From contig JAFZVZ010000038.1 of the NCBI GenBank assembly GCA_017617545.1, positions 1 to 41,350 of the forward strand: a DNA stretch of 41,350 nt, written 5' to 3'. Positions 23,942-32,638 of the stretch are shown here, piece after piece (the first letter of the stretch is position 1; every line of letters begins with the position of its first letter). A model generated the notes under the pieces. The model was not told where the DNA came from, searched no databases, and was given only the letters and a program-made list of their open reading frames with translations. Made by a program: the position numbers and the translations under genes. This DNA is from Lachnospiraceae bacterium. GTDB taxonomy: Bacteria > Bacillota > Clostridia > Lachnospirales > Lachnospiraceae.

Positions 23942-26500
23942 TTATACCTTCTTCAGTTTGGCAAAGGATGCGAGCATGACCTTCGTGCCCGCGTCGAACT
24001 GCACGGTCACCTCGAAATCGTGGGAGCCCTGCGTGATCTCTAAGACGGTGCCTACGCCGAACTTGACATGGCGGACATGATCACCCACACCGTACCCGAG
24101 AGAGGATGACGAGCCGGCTGAAGGCGCCGGCGTGACCGGTGTGGTGTACGGGTTCTTATAAGTGCCGCCGACGGAGCCGGAGGAGCCGGTCTTCTTCGCG
24201 GGCGTACCGTAGGAACCGACCGAGTAATCGCCGTATCCGAGATCGTAACCGTTGGAATCGGAATCGCCGAAGCGTCTGCCGCGGCTGCGATCGCCGTAGC
24301 CGTCGGAATCATAGCCTCTGCCGGAGCCGTAACCGCTTCGGCCTTCGCCGTAGGAGCGGTCGCTGCCACCGTATCCGCCGGAACTGTTTCCGTAGGAGCT
24401 GCTTCCGCGGGAATTGCCGCTGTAGGAGCCACTGCCGTAGGAACCGGTTCTGCCGCCGGAGTATCCGCCGTAACGGCTTCCCTGGCTTCGCATGGAGCTG
24501 CGGTCACTCCAGGAGGAACCGGAGATCGTGACCTTGTGGATCAGCTCGCGGGGAAGCTCCTGAAGGAAGCGGGAAGGGCGGTTAAACTGCATCTCACCGC
24601 GCGCCATGCGTTGGCTTGCGTAGCTGATGGCGAGCGTCTTTCGCGCACGGGTTATGCCGACGTAGAAGAGGCGTCGCTCCTCCTCAAGGCCCTCGGAATT
24701 CTCCCTGCCGAAACCGTCCTGTTCGACGCTCATTCCGCTTGGGAAGAGGCCTTCCTCAAGGCCGCTGATGTACACGTGGTCAAATTCCAGACCCTTGGCG
24801 CTGTGCAGCGTCATGAGAATGACATAGTCCGCGGCGCTGTCCACGGAATCGATGTCGGCGACGAGCGCGACCTCCGCGAGAAAGCCGGACAGGGAAGGCT
24901 GGTCCGCGTCCTGCTCGTACTGCGCGATCTTGTTTTTCAATTCAAGAATGTTGTTGATGCGGTCGTCCGCCTTCTCGGGCTCCTGTGCGCGAAGCTCATC
25001 CTCGTACCCGGTAGCCTCCAGAAGGTCATCGATGATCTGCGGCAAATGATAGTCCTCTGACGCGAGCTGTCCTGCGAGATCGTCGATCATATCCGTGAAC
25101 TTGCGGATGCCGGTGATGGCGCGGGAACCGAGCCCGGGAACGGAACCTGCATCATGCAGGGCATCGTACAGAGGAATGTCCTTGACATAGGCGTAGTCGT
25201 CCACGCGGTCCACGGTCGTGTCGCCGATGCCGCGCTTCGGAACGTTGATGATACGCTTTAACGAAACGGCGTCGCTGCCGTTATCGATGACGCGGAGATA
25301 TGCGAGTACGTCGCGGATCTCCATGCGCTCGTAGAAGTTGGTGCCGCCGACAAGACGGTACGGAATGCCGCTGTAGACGAACTGCTCCTCGAAGGCACGG
25401 GATTGCGCGTTCGTGCGGTACAGGATCGCAAAATCGCGATAATCGCCGTGGCCGTCGCGAACCTCCTTCGCGATCTCGCGCACGACTTCCTTCGCCTCCT
25501 CGAGGTCGGACGGGTATTCCGTGACGCGGATCACATCGCCCTCCTCGTTGGCGGACCAGAGCGACTTCGGCTTGCGGCCGAGGTTGTGCTTGATCACGCC
25601 GTTGGCGGCGTCGAGAATGCGGCGGGTGGAGCGGTAGTTCTGCTCGAGCTTGATGACCTTCGCGTCAGGGTAGGTCTTCTCAAAATCAAGAATATTGCGG
25701 ATGTTGGCGCCGCGGAAGCGGTAGATGGACTGGTCGTCATCACCGACGACACAGAGGTTGTGCTCGGGCTCCCCGTACTCGTTGATGTGCGTCGCCAGAA
25801 GACGGATCAGCTCAAACTGGGCGGTGTTCGTGTCTTGGTACTCATCGACGAGAATGTGTTCAAACCGGTTCTGATAGTAAGCCAAAGCCTCGTGGTTGGT
25901 GCGGAGCATTTCCACGGTCATCATCAGCAGATCGTCAAAATCAAACGCGTTGTTCTTGCGCAGGAACTCCTGGTATTCCGCGTATGCGCGCGCCACGTTG
26001 GGGTCGGACTCGCGTCCGATCGCCGAGGCGCGGAAATCCGCGGGGCCGATCAGTTCGTTCTTCGCTTTCGAGATGGCGGAGAGCACCTGCTTCGGAGGGA
26101 GCATCTTCACATCGATGTTGAGGTGACGCAGAACGTCCCTCATCGCGCGCTTCTGGTCGTCCGTGTCATAGATCACGAAATTCTGCTCGTAGCCTAAGCC
26201 GGTGCAGAATCTGCGGAGCATGCGGACGCACGCGGAGTGGAAGGTGCTGACCCACACGTCGTTGAAGGAATCGTCAAGAAGCCGCGCGACACGTTCCTTC
26301 ATCTCGTCTGCGGCCTTGTTGGTAAATGTGATCGCAAGAATGCGGTAGGGGCTGACGTTGCATTCGCGAATGAGGTGCGCGATGCGGTGCGTGATCACGC
26401 GCGTCTTGCCCGAGCCGGCGCCGGCAAGCACAAGGAGAGGACCCTTCTCGTGCGTAACGGCTTCAAATTGCTGGGGATTTAGATTCTCATATATGTCCAT
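23942..26500 (-). CDS. pcrA: UvrD/PcrA-type DNA helicase with Gly/Ser/Tyr-rich tail
   Basis: An 852-aa superfamily 1A 3'-5' DNA helicase acting in repair, plasmid replication and clearing RNA polymerase or RecA from DNA. Motifs visible: LNPQQFEAV (Q motif), LAGAGSGKTR (Walker A, 26-34), VDEYQDTN (Walker B), VVGDDDQSIYRFRGA (motif III), EQNYRST (motif IV), MTLHSAKGLEFDHV (motif V), YVGITRARKTL (motif VI). After the core, residues about 668-790 form a low-complexity SYG/RGG-like linker. A C-terminal Tudor-like domain (about 795-852, GDHVRHVKFGVGTVLEI) of the RNA-polymerase-binding kind ends the protein. The start MDIYENLNPQQ is typical; the frame extends further upstream without PcrA similarity. 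Confidence 0.95.
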   Translation of the reverse strand: MDIYENLNPQQFEAVTHEKGPLLVLAGAGSGKTRVITHRIAHLIRECNVSPYRILAITFTNKAADEMKERVARLLDDSFNDVWVSTFHSACVRMLRRFCTGLGYEQNFVIYDTDDQKRAMRDVLRHLNIDVKMLPPKQVLSAISKAKNELIGPADFRASAIGRESDPNVARAYAEYQEFLRKNNAFDFDDLLMMTVEMLRTNHEALAYYQNRFEHILVDEYQDTNTAQFELIRLLATHINEYGEPEHNLCVVGDDDQSIYRFRGANIRNILDFEKTYPDAKVIKLEQNYRSTRRILDAANGVIKHNLGRKPKSLWSANEEGDVIRVTEYPSDLEEAKEVVREIAKEVRDGHGDYRDFAILYRTNAQSRAFEEQFVYSGIPYRLVGGTNFYERMEIRDVLAYLRVIDNGSDAVSLKRIINVPKRGIGDTTVDRVDDYAYVKDIPLYDALHDAGSVPGLGSRAITGIRKFTDMIDDLAGQLASEDYHLPQIIDDLLEATGYEDELRAQEPEKADDRINNILELKNKIAQYEQDADQPSLSGFLAEVALVADIDSVDSAADYVILMTLHSAKGLEFDHVYISGLEEGLFPSGMSVEQDGFGRENSEGLEEERRLFYVGITRARKTLAISYASQRMARGEMQFNRPSRFLQELPRELIHKVTISGSSWSDRSSMRSQGSRYGGYSGGRTGSYGSGSYSGNSRGSSSYGNSSGGYGGSDRSYGEGRSGYGSGRGYDSDGYGDRSRGRRFGDSDSNGYDLGYGDYSVGSYGTPAKKTGSSGSVGGTYKNPYTTPVTPAPSAGSSSSLGYGVGDHVRHVKFGVGTVLEITQGSHDFEVTVQFDAGTKVMLASFAKLKKV

Positions 26501-26586
26501 GGATAGATATCCTTCCGTTGATACAGAAAAATGCGCCTTCATGCCGTCAGAAAAACGGCAATCCGGGCGCGTCGACCGACAATCAC

Positions 26587-26615
26587 AGTATACCATATCG
26601 GGGGTCTGAATACAA
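26587..26615 (-). promoter_or_regulatory. Promoter of pcrA
   Basis: On the minus strand TTGTAT (complement of 26610-26615), a 17-bp spacer and TATACT (complement of 26587-26592) with an extended TGG. Confidence 0.55.
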
Positions 26616-26717
26616 CGTGTTTGAGATAAAAAACAGAACATTTGTGCGATTTTTCGACGGTGGAGTGAATTAAAATGTACAAAAAACACGTGAGAAGGTT
26701 TTTAAAACAAGATGTTG

Positions 26718-26746
26718 TTGCAATACCCCTTCAAAAAGCGTATAAT
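26718..26746 (+). promoter_or_regulatory. Promoter of the DUF1836 gene
   Basis: TTGCAA (26718-26723), a 17-bp spacer and TATAAT (26741-26746) form a strong sigma-A promoter 33 bp before the start codon. Confidence 0.8.
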
Positions 26747-26779
26747 GTCACCTATAACCGTTGCGGAAAGGGGAACCAT

Positions 26780-27481
26780 ATGGACAGAGAATGGCGCAGA
26801 TATCTCAGAGAATTGCTGGACAGTGTTCAGAATCCGGACTACATCCGCCCGCATGACATTCCGAACATCGATCTGTACATGGACCAGGTGACGACCTTTA
26901 TGGACGAGCATCTGGAGACAACCAAACGGTTCGAGGATGACAAGCTGCTGACCAAGACGATGATCAACAACTACACGAAGAACCATTTGCTCCCGAATCC
27001 CAACAAGAAGAAGTATACCAAGGGGCACATGTACCTTCTGGTGTTTATTTACTATCTCAAGAACTTCATGAGCATCAGCGACGTGAAGCGCATTGTCGAG
27101 CCGATGCAGGAGATGTTCTACGGTCCCGATTCCGAGATCAAGCTCGACGATATCTACGAGAAGATCGTCGATGTCGAGAAGGAAGTTGCACAGGGCCTCG
27201 GTAAGGACGTCATGAAGAAGTTCATGAGATCCCGCAACGCGTTTAATGAGGTGAAGGGGGAAGAGGAGCGTGAGTTCCTCAACATCTTCAGTTTCATCGC
27301 GATGCTCAGTTTCGACGTGTATCTGAAGAAGGCGATGATCGAGAAGATCATCGATGAGCTGCTCGTGCCCGCCCAGGAGGTGCGCAAGTCCAAGAAGGAC
27401 GGCGGAAAGAAGGCGACCAAGGCGGAGGCGAAGGACGCGAAGAAAGAGAGCGAAAGCGAAGACGCAAAAGCAGAGGAATGA
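26780..27481 (+). CDS. DUF1836-family protein
   Basis: A 233-aa cytoplasmic protein. The central region (LLTKTMINNYTKNHLLPNP, YTKGHMYLLVFIYYLKNFM) matches the DUF1836 family of Firmicutes, which looks like a helix-turn-helix (MerR-like) fold of unknown function. The C-terminal ~35 residues are Lys/Glu/Ala-rich. The ATG at 26780 follows AAAGGGG and lies 33 bp after the promoter. The frame is open further upstream to 26675, but that region contains the promoter. Confidence 0.75.
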   Translation: MDREWRRYLRELLDSVQNPDYIRPHDIPNIDLYMDQVTTFMDEHLETTKRFEDDKLLTKTMINNYTKNHLLPNPNKKKYTKGHMYLLVFIYYLKNFMSISDVKRIVEPMQEMFYGPDSEIKLDDIYEKIVDVEKEVAQGLGKDVMKKFMRSRNAFNEVKGEEEREFLNIFSFIAMLSFDVYLKKAMIEKIIDELLVPAQEVRKSKKDGGKKATKAEAKDAKKESESEDAKAEE

Positions 27482-27490
27482 CGAAAGAAA

Positions 27491-27511
27491 GGGGACATCG
27501 ATGATGTCCCC
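27491..27511. terminator. Terminator between DUF1836 and yerC genes
   Basis: A perfect 9-bp stem (GGGGACATC 27491-27499, GATGTCCCC 27503-27511) with a GAT loop lies between convergent genes. The plus-strand tail is TGTTT and the minus-strand tail is TTTCTTTCG. Confidence 0.7.
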
Positions 27512-27534
27512 TGTTTCAAAACAACATTTTCCGA

Positions 27535-27855
27535 TTAATTATCTTCCTCGCCGGATTTCTCCGCGGCAGCCTCAGCCATGCGCTTCAAAACAAGCGCGTA
27601 GCCGTCGTTGCCGTAGGTGAGCGAGCGGTTCACGCGGCTGATCGTAGCCGTGGAAGCGCCGGTCTTCTCGGCGATATCGAGATATGTTTTCTTCTGCGTG
27701 AGCATGTCGGCGACCTCGAACCGCTGCGAGATGGCAACGAGCTCCTGGATCGTGCAGACATCCTCAAAGAACTGATAGCATTCCTCCACTGTCTTCAGCG
27801 TGAGGATTGCGGAAAATAACTGATTGACTGCGGGGGTATGTATATCTTTACCCAT
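27535..27855 (-). CDS. yerC: YerC/YecD-family TrpR-like DNA-binding protein
   Basis: A 106-aa protein of the YerC/YecD family related to the Trp repressor. The helix-turn-helix is visible in YLDIAEKTGASTATISRVNRSL, with the upstream helices CTIQELVAISQRFEVADML. Length is as expected. GGAGG precedes the ATG at 27855 and excludes the longer frame to 27948. In Firmicutes yerC is often near pcrA; here the DUF1836 gene lies between them. Regulatory targets are not known from sequence. Confidence 0.88.
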   Translation of the reverse strand: MGKDIHTPAVNQLFSAILTLKTVEECYQFFEDVCTIQELVAISQRFEVADMLTQKKTYLDIAEKTGASTATISRVNRSLTYGNDGYALVLKRMAEAAAEKSGEEDN

Positions 27856-27960
27856 GGTAAACCTCCAATGCGCAATGGCAAGTGAAAACTGGTCCGTTCC
27901 CGGCTCTGTAGCATATGGGGGAACGGTACGGCGGTGGCCTCTTCTCATACCGCTGTAGAC

Positions 27961-27989
27961 ATTTTAACACTGTACAGAGGTAAAGTAAA
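27961..27989 (-). promoter_or_regulatory. Promoter of yerC
   Basis: On the minus strand TTTACT (complement of 27984-27989), a 17-bp spacer and TGT-TAAAAT (TAAAAT is the complement of 27961-27966). The divergent rlmD start is at 28105. Confidence 0.5.
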
Positions 27990-28104
27990 GAAGTTTCTTT
28001 GGAAAATGAAGGACCGTATTTTCAAAAGATGATAATAGAACCCGCGAATACCGGATACGGTTCGCGGAACAAACGATTTTGTTAAGAAAGAGGAACAACA
28101 ACGA

Positions 28105-29502
28105 ATGAAACGGGGAGATATAGTGACGGGAATTGTCGGGAATACGACGTTTCCCAACCACGGACATATTACGGTTGACGGCACGAAGATCCGGGTGAAG
28201 GGCGTCCTTCCGGGGCAGGAGGTCGAGGTCGCGATCAAGAGGTCCTCGAAGGAGAAGGCGGAGGGCATCCTTCGGAGAGTGGTCACGCCGTCGCCGCTGG
28301 AGAGTGAAACTCCTGCGTGTCCGCAGTTCGGAACGTGCGGAAGCTGTACGCTGCAGTGCATGCCGTATGAGGAACAAGTAAAACTCAAGGAAGATCATAT
28401 CCGCAAGCTGTTGTCGCCGGCGATCCGGAACGCGGATGAGTGCGCGTGGCTGCCGATCGCAGGCAGTCCGTCGTCTTACGAGTACCGCAACAAGATGGAG
28501 TTCACGTTCGGCGATGAGTACCGCGACGGTCCGCTCACACTCGGACAGCATAAGAAGGGGAGCATGTACGACCTTGTCAGCGCGGAGTGTTGCTGTCTGG
28601 TCGATGAGGATGTGAGAAGCATTGTCCGTGAGACGCTTCGTTACGCGGAGGAGAACGGACTGCCGTTCTATCACAAGATGCGCAAAGAAGGGTATCTTCG
28701 GCATCTTCTTGTGCGCAAGGCGAAGATCACCGGTGAGATCCTTGTCGATGTCGTCACGACGACGCAGCTGGAGCACGACTGGAGCGGCTGGGCTTCGAAG
28801 ATTGCCGCGCTGCCGTTTGCAGGGCAGATTAAGGGAGTGCTTCACACGGTCAACGACGCCGCTGCGGACACGATCATCAACGAGGGCACGAGCGTTCTGT
28901 ACGGGCAGGACTGCATCACGGAGAAGCTGCTGGGACTTACGTTTACGATCAGCGCATTTTCCTTCTTCCAGACGAACTCGGAGGGAGCGGAAGTGCTGTA
29001 CAGCGCGGTGCGCGACCGCGTGCTGAAGGTGACCGGAGGCAGCGCGGGAGACGCGGCATCGCAAAGAGGCGTTATCTTCGACCTCTACAGCGGGACCGGC
29101 ACGATCGGACAGCTGCTCGCGCCGGTAGCGCGAAAGGTTGTCGGCATTGAGATCGTTGAGGAGGCGGTTGTCGCCGCGCGCGCTAACGCCGAACTGAACG
29201 GACTGACGAACTGCGAGTTCATCGCGGGCGATGTTCTGAAGAAGCTTGATGAGGTCACGGAGAGACCGGATTTCATCGTGCTCGATCCGCCGCGCGATGG
29301 CGTCAACCCGAAGGCGTTGACCAAGATACTCGCGTACGGCGTTGACCACATGGTGTACATCTCCTGCAAACCGACGTCGCTCGCGAACGACCTGGGCGCG
29401 ATCCAGGACGCGGGCTATCGTGTCGTGAGCGTCCAGCCGGTTGATATGTTCCCGCAGACGCCGCACTGTGAGGTTGTCGTTTTGCTGACGAAGGGAACGT
29501 GA
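28105..29502 (+). CDS. rlmD: 23S rRNA (uracil-1939-C5)-methyltransferase RlmD-type
   Basis: A 465-aa RNA m5U methyltransferase of the TrmA/RlmD family. It has an N-terminal TRAM domain (about 1-60, GIVGNTTFPNHGHITVDG). A Cys cluster for an Fe-S centre follows (CPQFGTCGSCTLQ), whose fourth Cys would be further on in the VSAECCCLV region. The SAM fold has FDLYSGTGTIGQLL, the catalytic motif VLDPPRDGVNP, and YISCKPTSLANDL with the nucleophilic Cys. Firmicutes have several paralogues (RlmCD type); the exact uracil is inferred from the family. Confidence 0.9.
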   Translation: MKRGDIVTGIVGNTTFPNHGHITVDGTKIRVKGVLPGQEVEVAIKRSSKEKAEGILRRVVTPSPLESETPACPQFGTCGSCTLQCMPYEEQVKLKEDHIRKLLSPAIRNADECAWLPIAGSPSSYEYRNKMEFTFGDEYRDGPLTLGQHKKGSMYDLVSAECCCLVDEDVRSIVRETLRYAEENGLPFYHKMRKEGYLRHLLVRKAKITGEILVDVVTTTQLEHDWSGWASKIAALPFAGQIKGVLHTVNDAAADTIINEGTSVLYGQDCITEKLLGLTFTISAFSFFQTNSEGAEVLYSAVRDRVLKVTGGSAGDAASQRGVIFDLYSGTGTIGQLLAPVARKVVGIEIVEEAVVAARANAELNGLTNCEFIAGDVLKKLDEVTERPDFIVLDPPRDGVNPKALTKILAYGVDHMVYISCKPTSLANDLGAIQDAGYRVVSVQPVDMFPQTPHCEVVVLLTKGT

Positions 29503-29541
29503 TCGGAACAGAATATGGTACGGTGAAAGGGGGAGGAAACA

Positions 29542-30144
29542 ATGGCGAATCTGATCGTTGTGTGCGGTCCGCAGGCGGTCGGGAAAATGACCGTGGCGGA
29601 GAGCCTCAGGGATAAACTGAAGTACAATATGATGATGAATCACGACAGCATCGAGCTGTCGGACCGGATCTTCGGATTTGCGACGCCGCCGCAGCGGGAG
29701 CTGAATGCGGCCATCCGGGAGAAGGCGTTCGAGATCGCGGTGAAGCACAACGTGGACCTCGTCTTTACGTATGTGTGCGCATTTAACGTGCCCGAGGACT
29801 GCGCCTATCTTATGAAGCTGCGCGATCAGTTTGAGCAGAGCGGAGGACACTTCTATTTTGTCGAGCTGAGCGCGAGCCTTGAGGAGCGGCTGGCGAGAAA
29901 TGAGACGCCGCACCGGATGGAGCGCAAGGCTTCCAAGAGGGATGTCGCGTGGAGCAGGGACAATCTGCTCCGCGATATGGAGAGATACCGTCTGAATACA
30001 AACAAGGACGAGTATCTGTTCGAGAATCACCTGAAGATCGACAACACGGAGCTTTCGCCGGATCAGGTCGCAGACATCGTCATTGAGACGTACGGGCTGA
30101 CGGCGAACGAGAAGGAAGAGAAGGAGTACCGGTTCGGCGTCTGA
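29542..30144 (+). CDS. P-loop kinase-like ATPase
   Basis: A 200-aa P-loop protein. The N-terminal Walker A reads GPQAVGKMT (residues 9-17), with Met where Ser/Thr normally follows the Lys. I recall this GKMT form from a small group of shikimate-kinase-like predicted kinases. A later Arg-rich lid-like segment (RNETPHRMERKASKRD) fits a phosphotransferase. Substrate unknown. GGGGGAGG precedes the ATG. The last residues RFGV-stop are echoed in the DNA 44 bp downstream (13-bp direct repeat). Confidence 0.7.
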   Translation: MANLIVVCGPQAVGKMTVAESLRDKLKYNMMMNHDSIELSDRIFGFATPPQRELNAAIREKAFEIAVKHNVDLVFTYVCAFNVPEDCAYLMKLRDQFEQSGGHFYFVELSASLEERLARNETPHRMERKASKRDVAWSRDNLLRDMERYRLNTNKDEYLFENHLKIDNTELSPDQVADIVIETYGLTANEKEEKEYRFGV

Positions 30145-30224
30145 GAGGATGCGCGGACGAGGTAAAAAGCAACCGGTTCGGCGTATGATACGTCGAGCGG
30201 GGCGAAGGAACAGGGGGGAGCAAT

Positions 30225-31649
30225 ATGAGAAATGAATTTCTGGCAGTATTCAGCGGGTTTCCGGACCATCATTTTTCGAAAGAGATCACGGACCGGCTGC
30301 GCGAGGAACTGACGGAGAGAAAGAGCATCGTGTTTATCACCGCGTGTCCGCTTGACTACGCGCAAAACGACGATGACTGCGACGGCATGCACGAGATGTT
30401 CGTTGAGCAGGGACTGGGGTTTGAAAAGCACTGCGTGATCGATCAGCGCACCGAGCCGGAGACGGCGAAGGAATCAGTGGAAACTGCGGACTGCATTTTC
30501 CTCATGGGAGGAGGCGTCTGTGAGGAACAGCTTGCGCTGATCCGCGAGAAGGGTTGTTATGACGCGCTTCTTGACTGCCATGCCGCGATCTTCGGTGTGA
30601 GCGCCGGCTCGATGAACATGGCGCGCAAGACGGTTGATTTCTTCGAGTCCATGGAGGCCTTCGACGGGCTTGGACTTACGAACATTACGGTGAGCTGCCA
30701 TCATGACCCGGAGGACACATGGCGCTGCGAGCAGACCCTTCGGATGTCTGAGGACCGCGTTGTGTATGCCATGGAGGACATGAGCGCGTTTTTCATCAAG
30801 AGGGGACGGATCGACACCGTCGGGACGATCTACCGCATGGAGAACAGGGAACTTCAGCCGCTCACGGAGGAAGGCATCAGGGAGCTGGAGCAGGATGAGT
30901 TCCGCAGAGTGTTCGACACGATCCCGGATCAGTTTGACCGTTTCCGCCCGCGGTACAGCGAGGAGCTGTTCGCGTACTTAAACGCGGAGGCGGGGATCGG
31001 ACCCGGCAAGCGCGTTCTGGAGCTCGGACCGGGGACGGGGCAGGCGACGGAGCCGGTGCTTCGGACCGGCTGCGAATACCACGCCATCGAACTCGGCGAG
31101 CATCTGTATCGGAAAATGAAGGAGAAGTACGGAAGACTACCGAACTTCAACATCGTAAACGACGACTTCATCACGCACGATTTCGGCGACATGAAGTTTG
31201 ACATGATCTATTCGGCGGCCACGATCCAGTGGATCCCCGAAGCGGTGGCGTATACCAAGACCTTCGATCTTCTGAAGCCGGGCGGTACGCTTGCGATGAT
31301 GCTGACAAGAGCGGAATACAAGTCCGACAACGAGGCACTGTACGAGAAGATCCAGGCGCTGTACGACCGCTACTACAAGCCCGATATCCCGTATGTGCAC
31401 GGTGGCTTCCGATACACCGCTGCGCCGGAGTACGGCTACACGGAGGTGGAGCGACACGAGTTTACGGGGCAGCGGGTGTTCACCGCCGACGAGTACGTCG
31501 CATTTTCCGGAACACACAGCGATCATATCGTGATCCCCGAGCCGATGCGGACAGAGTTCTTCGAAGAGATGCGGAACGCGGTGCTGGAGGCCGGAGACCG
31601 GATTGTATTCAACGATACGTATGTGCTGTTTATAACGAAAAAACCTTGA
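30225..31649 (+). CDS. Fusion of peptidase S51-like domain and SAM methyltransferase
   Basis: A 474-aa two-domain protein. The N-terminal part (about 1-215) is a peptidase S51/dipeptidase E-type fold, which is related to class I glutamine amidotransferases: LMGGGVCEEQLALI and the nucleophile elbow FGVSAGSMNMA with Ser126. The C-terminal part (about 230-474) is a class I methyltransferase with motif I VLELGPGTGQ (264-273), acidic AIELGEHL, and LLKPGGTLAMML; it resembles the Methyltransf_11/25 group. GGGGGAG precedes the ATG. The reading frame crosses the domain boundary without interruption, so the fusion is real in this sequence. Substrates of either domain are unknown; a product of the peptidase step might be methylated, which is speculative. 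Confidence 0.8.
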   Translation: MRNEFLAVFSGFPDHHFSKEITDRLREELTERKSIVFITACPLDYAQNDDDCDGMHEMFVEQGLGFEKHCVIDQRTEPETAKESVETADCIFLMGGGVCEEQLALIREKGCYDALLDCHAAIFGVSAGSMNMARKTVDFFESMEAFDGLGLTNITVSCHHDPEDTWRCEQTLRMSEDRVVYAMEDMSAFFIKRGRIDTVGTIYRMENRELQPLTEEGIRELEQDEFRRVFDTIPDQFDRFRPRYSEELFAYLNAEAGIGPGKRVLELGPGTGQATEPVLRTGCEYHAIELGEHLYRKMKEKYGRLPNFNIVNDDFITHDFGDMKFDMIYSAATIQWIPEAVAYTKTFDLLKPGGTLAMMLTRAEYKSDNEALYEKIQALYDRYYKPDIPYVHGGFRYTAAPEYGYTEVERHEFTGQRVFTADEYVAFSGTHSDHIVIPEPMRTEFFEEMRNAVLEAGDRIVFNDTYVLFITKKP

Positions 31650-31667
31650 TGGGACAGGAGAAAGAAG

Positions 31668-32486
31668 ATGGAAGTACTGTGTTCAACCGGCGCGCTGATC
31701 GGGCGCCCGAACGGCCGCAACCCGCGGCTTTTGGAGGACCTGACGAAGAAACTGACGTGTGATGGACTCGAGTTCATGATGTACAGCACATGGTATGACG
31801 ACGTGGACGAGATCACGGAGTATGTGCAGAGCCTCGGACTGCATATTCCCGTGTACCATTGCCAGAAGACGGTCGGCGAGGAACTGACGAAGGGCGATTT
31901 CGCGGAGGCGAACCGCCGTATGGAGATCAACGCCCGGCAGGCTGAGGCGATCGGTGCGCGGAAAATGGTGTTCCACCTCTGGAACGGCGAGATCTCGGAT
32001 TCCGCGTTTGAGAACAATCTAAAGGGGTACGGAGACCTTCGAAAGATCACGGCGGATCACGGCGTGGACCTTTTGGTGGAAAACGTCGTCTGCAACAAGG
32101 AGAACCCCCTTCTTCACTGGAAGCAGCTTGCGGACCGCTATGCGGAACCGCACTTTATCTTCGACACGAAGATGGCTGCGTTCCATGATCAGATTGATGC
32201 ATTTTGCGAGGGCGAGTACGCGTGGGCGTGGAAGGACGGGCTTGTGCGCCACTACCACATCAATGACTACGCGGGCGGCTATATGGACTGGACTGCGCTC
32301 AGAACGCTTCCAATCGGGTCGGGACATATTGATTTTCCGAAGTTTTTTGAGTTCGTCAAGGGCACGGGGTACGACGGCACATTCACCCTCGAATCGACGG
32401 CGTTTGACAAGACCGGCACGGTTGACACGGAGATGCTCAACCGGCAGGTGGCGTACGTGCGCAAGCAGTGGCAAGGGAACGAGTGA
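31668..32486 (+). CDS. Sugar phosphate isomerase/epimerase-like TIM barrel
   Basis: A 272-aa protein of the xylose-isomerase-like / AP-endonuclease-2 superfamily. Visible features are VLCSTGALIGRPNGRN at the start and LLVENVVCNKENPLLHW with the metal-binding Glu. FIFDTKMAAFHDQ (Asp/His), HYHINDYAGG and FTLESTAF (final Glu) are further metal ligands typical of the fold. Members isomerise or epimerise sugars or cyclitols; the substrate cannot be assigned. It follows the S51-methyltransferase gene by 18 bp with AGGAG before its ATG, so the two are probably cotranscribed. Confidence 0.8.
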   Translation: MEVLCSTGALIGRPNGRNPRLLEDLTKKLTCDGLEFMMYSTWYDDVDEITEYVQSLGLHIPVYHCQKTVGEELTKGDFAEANRRMEINARQAEAIGARKMVFHLWNGEISDSAFENNLKGYGDLRKITADHGVDLLVENVVCNKENPLLHWKQLADRYAEPHFIFDTKMAAFHDQIDAFCEGEYAWAWKDGLVRHYHINDYAGGYMDWTALRTLPIGSGHIDFPKFFEFVKGTGYDGTFTLESTAFDKTGTVDTEMLNRQVAYVRKQWQGNE

Positions 32487-32582
32487 GACGCTGGATACAA
32501 ATGGTGAATACTGTTGATTTTCCGCTCGAAAAATGAGTGTAATCTGTCTGTTATGTCAATAGATATTTTTGTTCAACGATGA

Positions 32583-32588
32583 TATAAT
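32583..32588 (+). promoter_or_regulatory. Extended -10 promoter of the SDR gene
   Basis: TGA-TATAAT (TATAAT 32583-32588), with a weak -35. The 152-bp gap 32487-32638 also contains ATTTTCCG followed by CGAAAAAT (32515-32533), a near-inverted pair of the recurrent word. Confidence 0.5.
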
Positions 32589-32638
32589 GCCTTGGGTTGT
32601 GTATCGGGGTAATTTCATGAACAGAAAGGACAGATGAC

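Noticed and set aside
27964-30030. Long open frame on the minus strand opposite rlmD and the kinase-like gene
   Set aside because: It has no recognisable motifs, is Arg/Leu/His-rich as expected for a GC-driven antisense frame, and lies opposite two genes with clear catalytic motifs.
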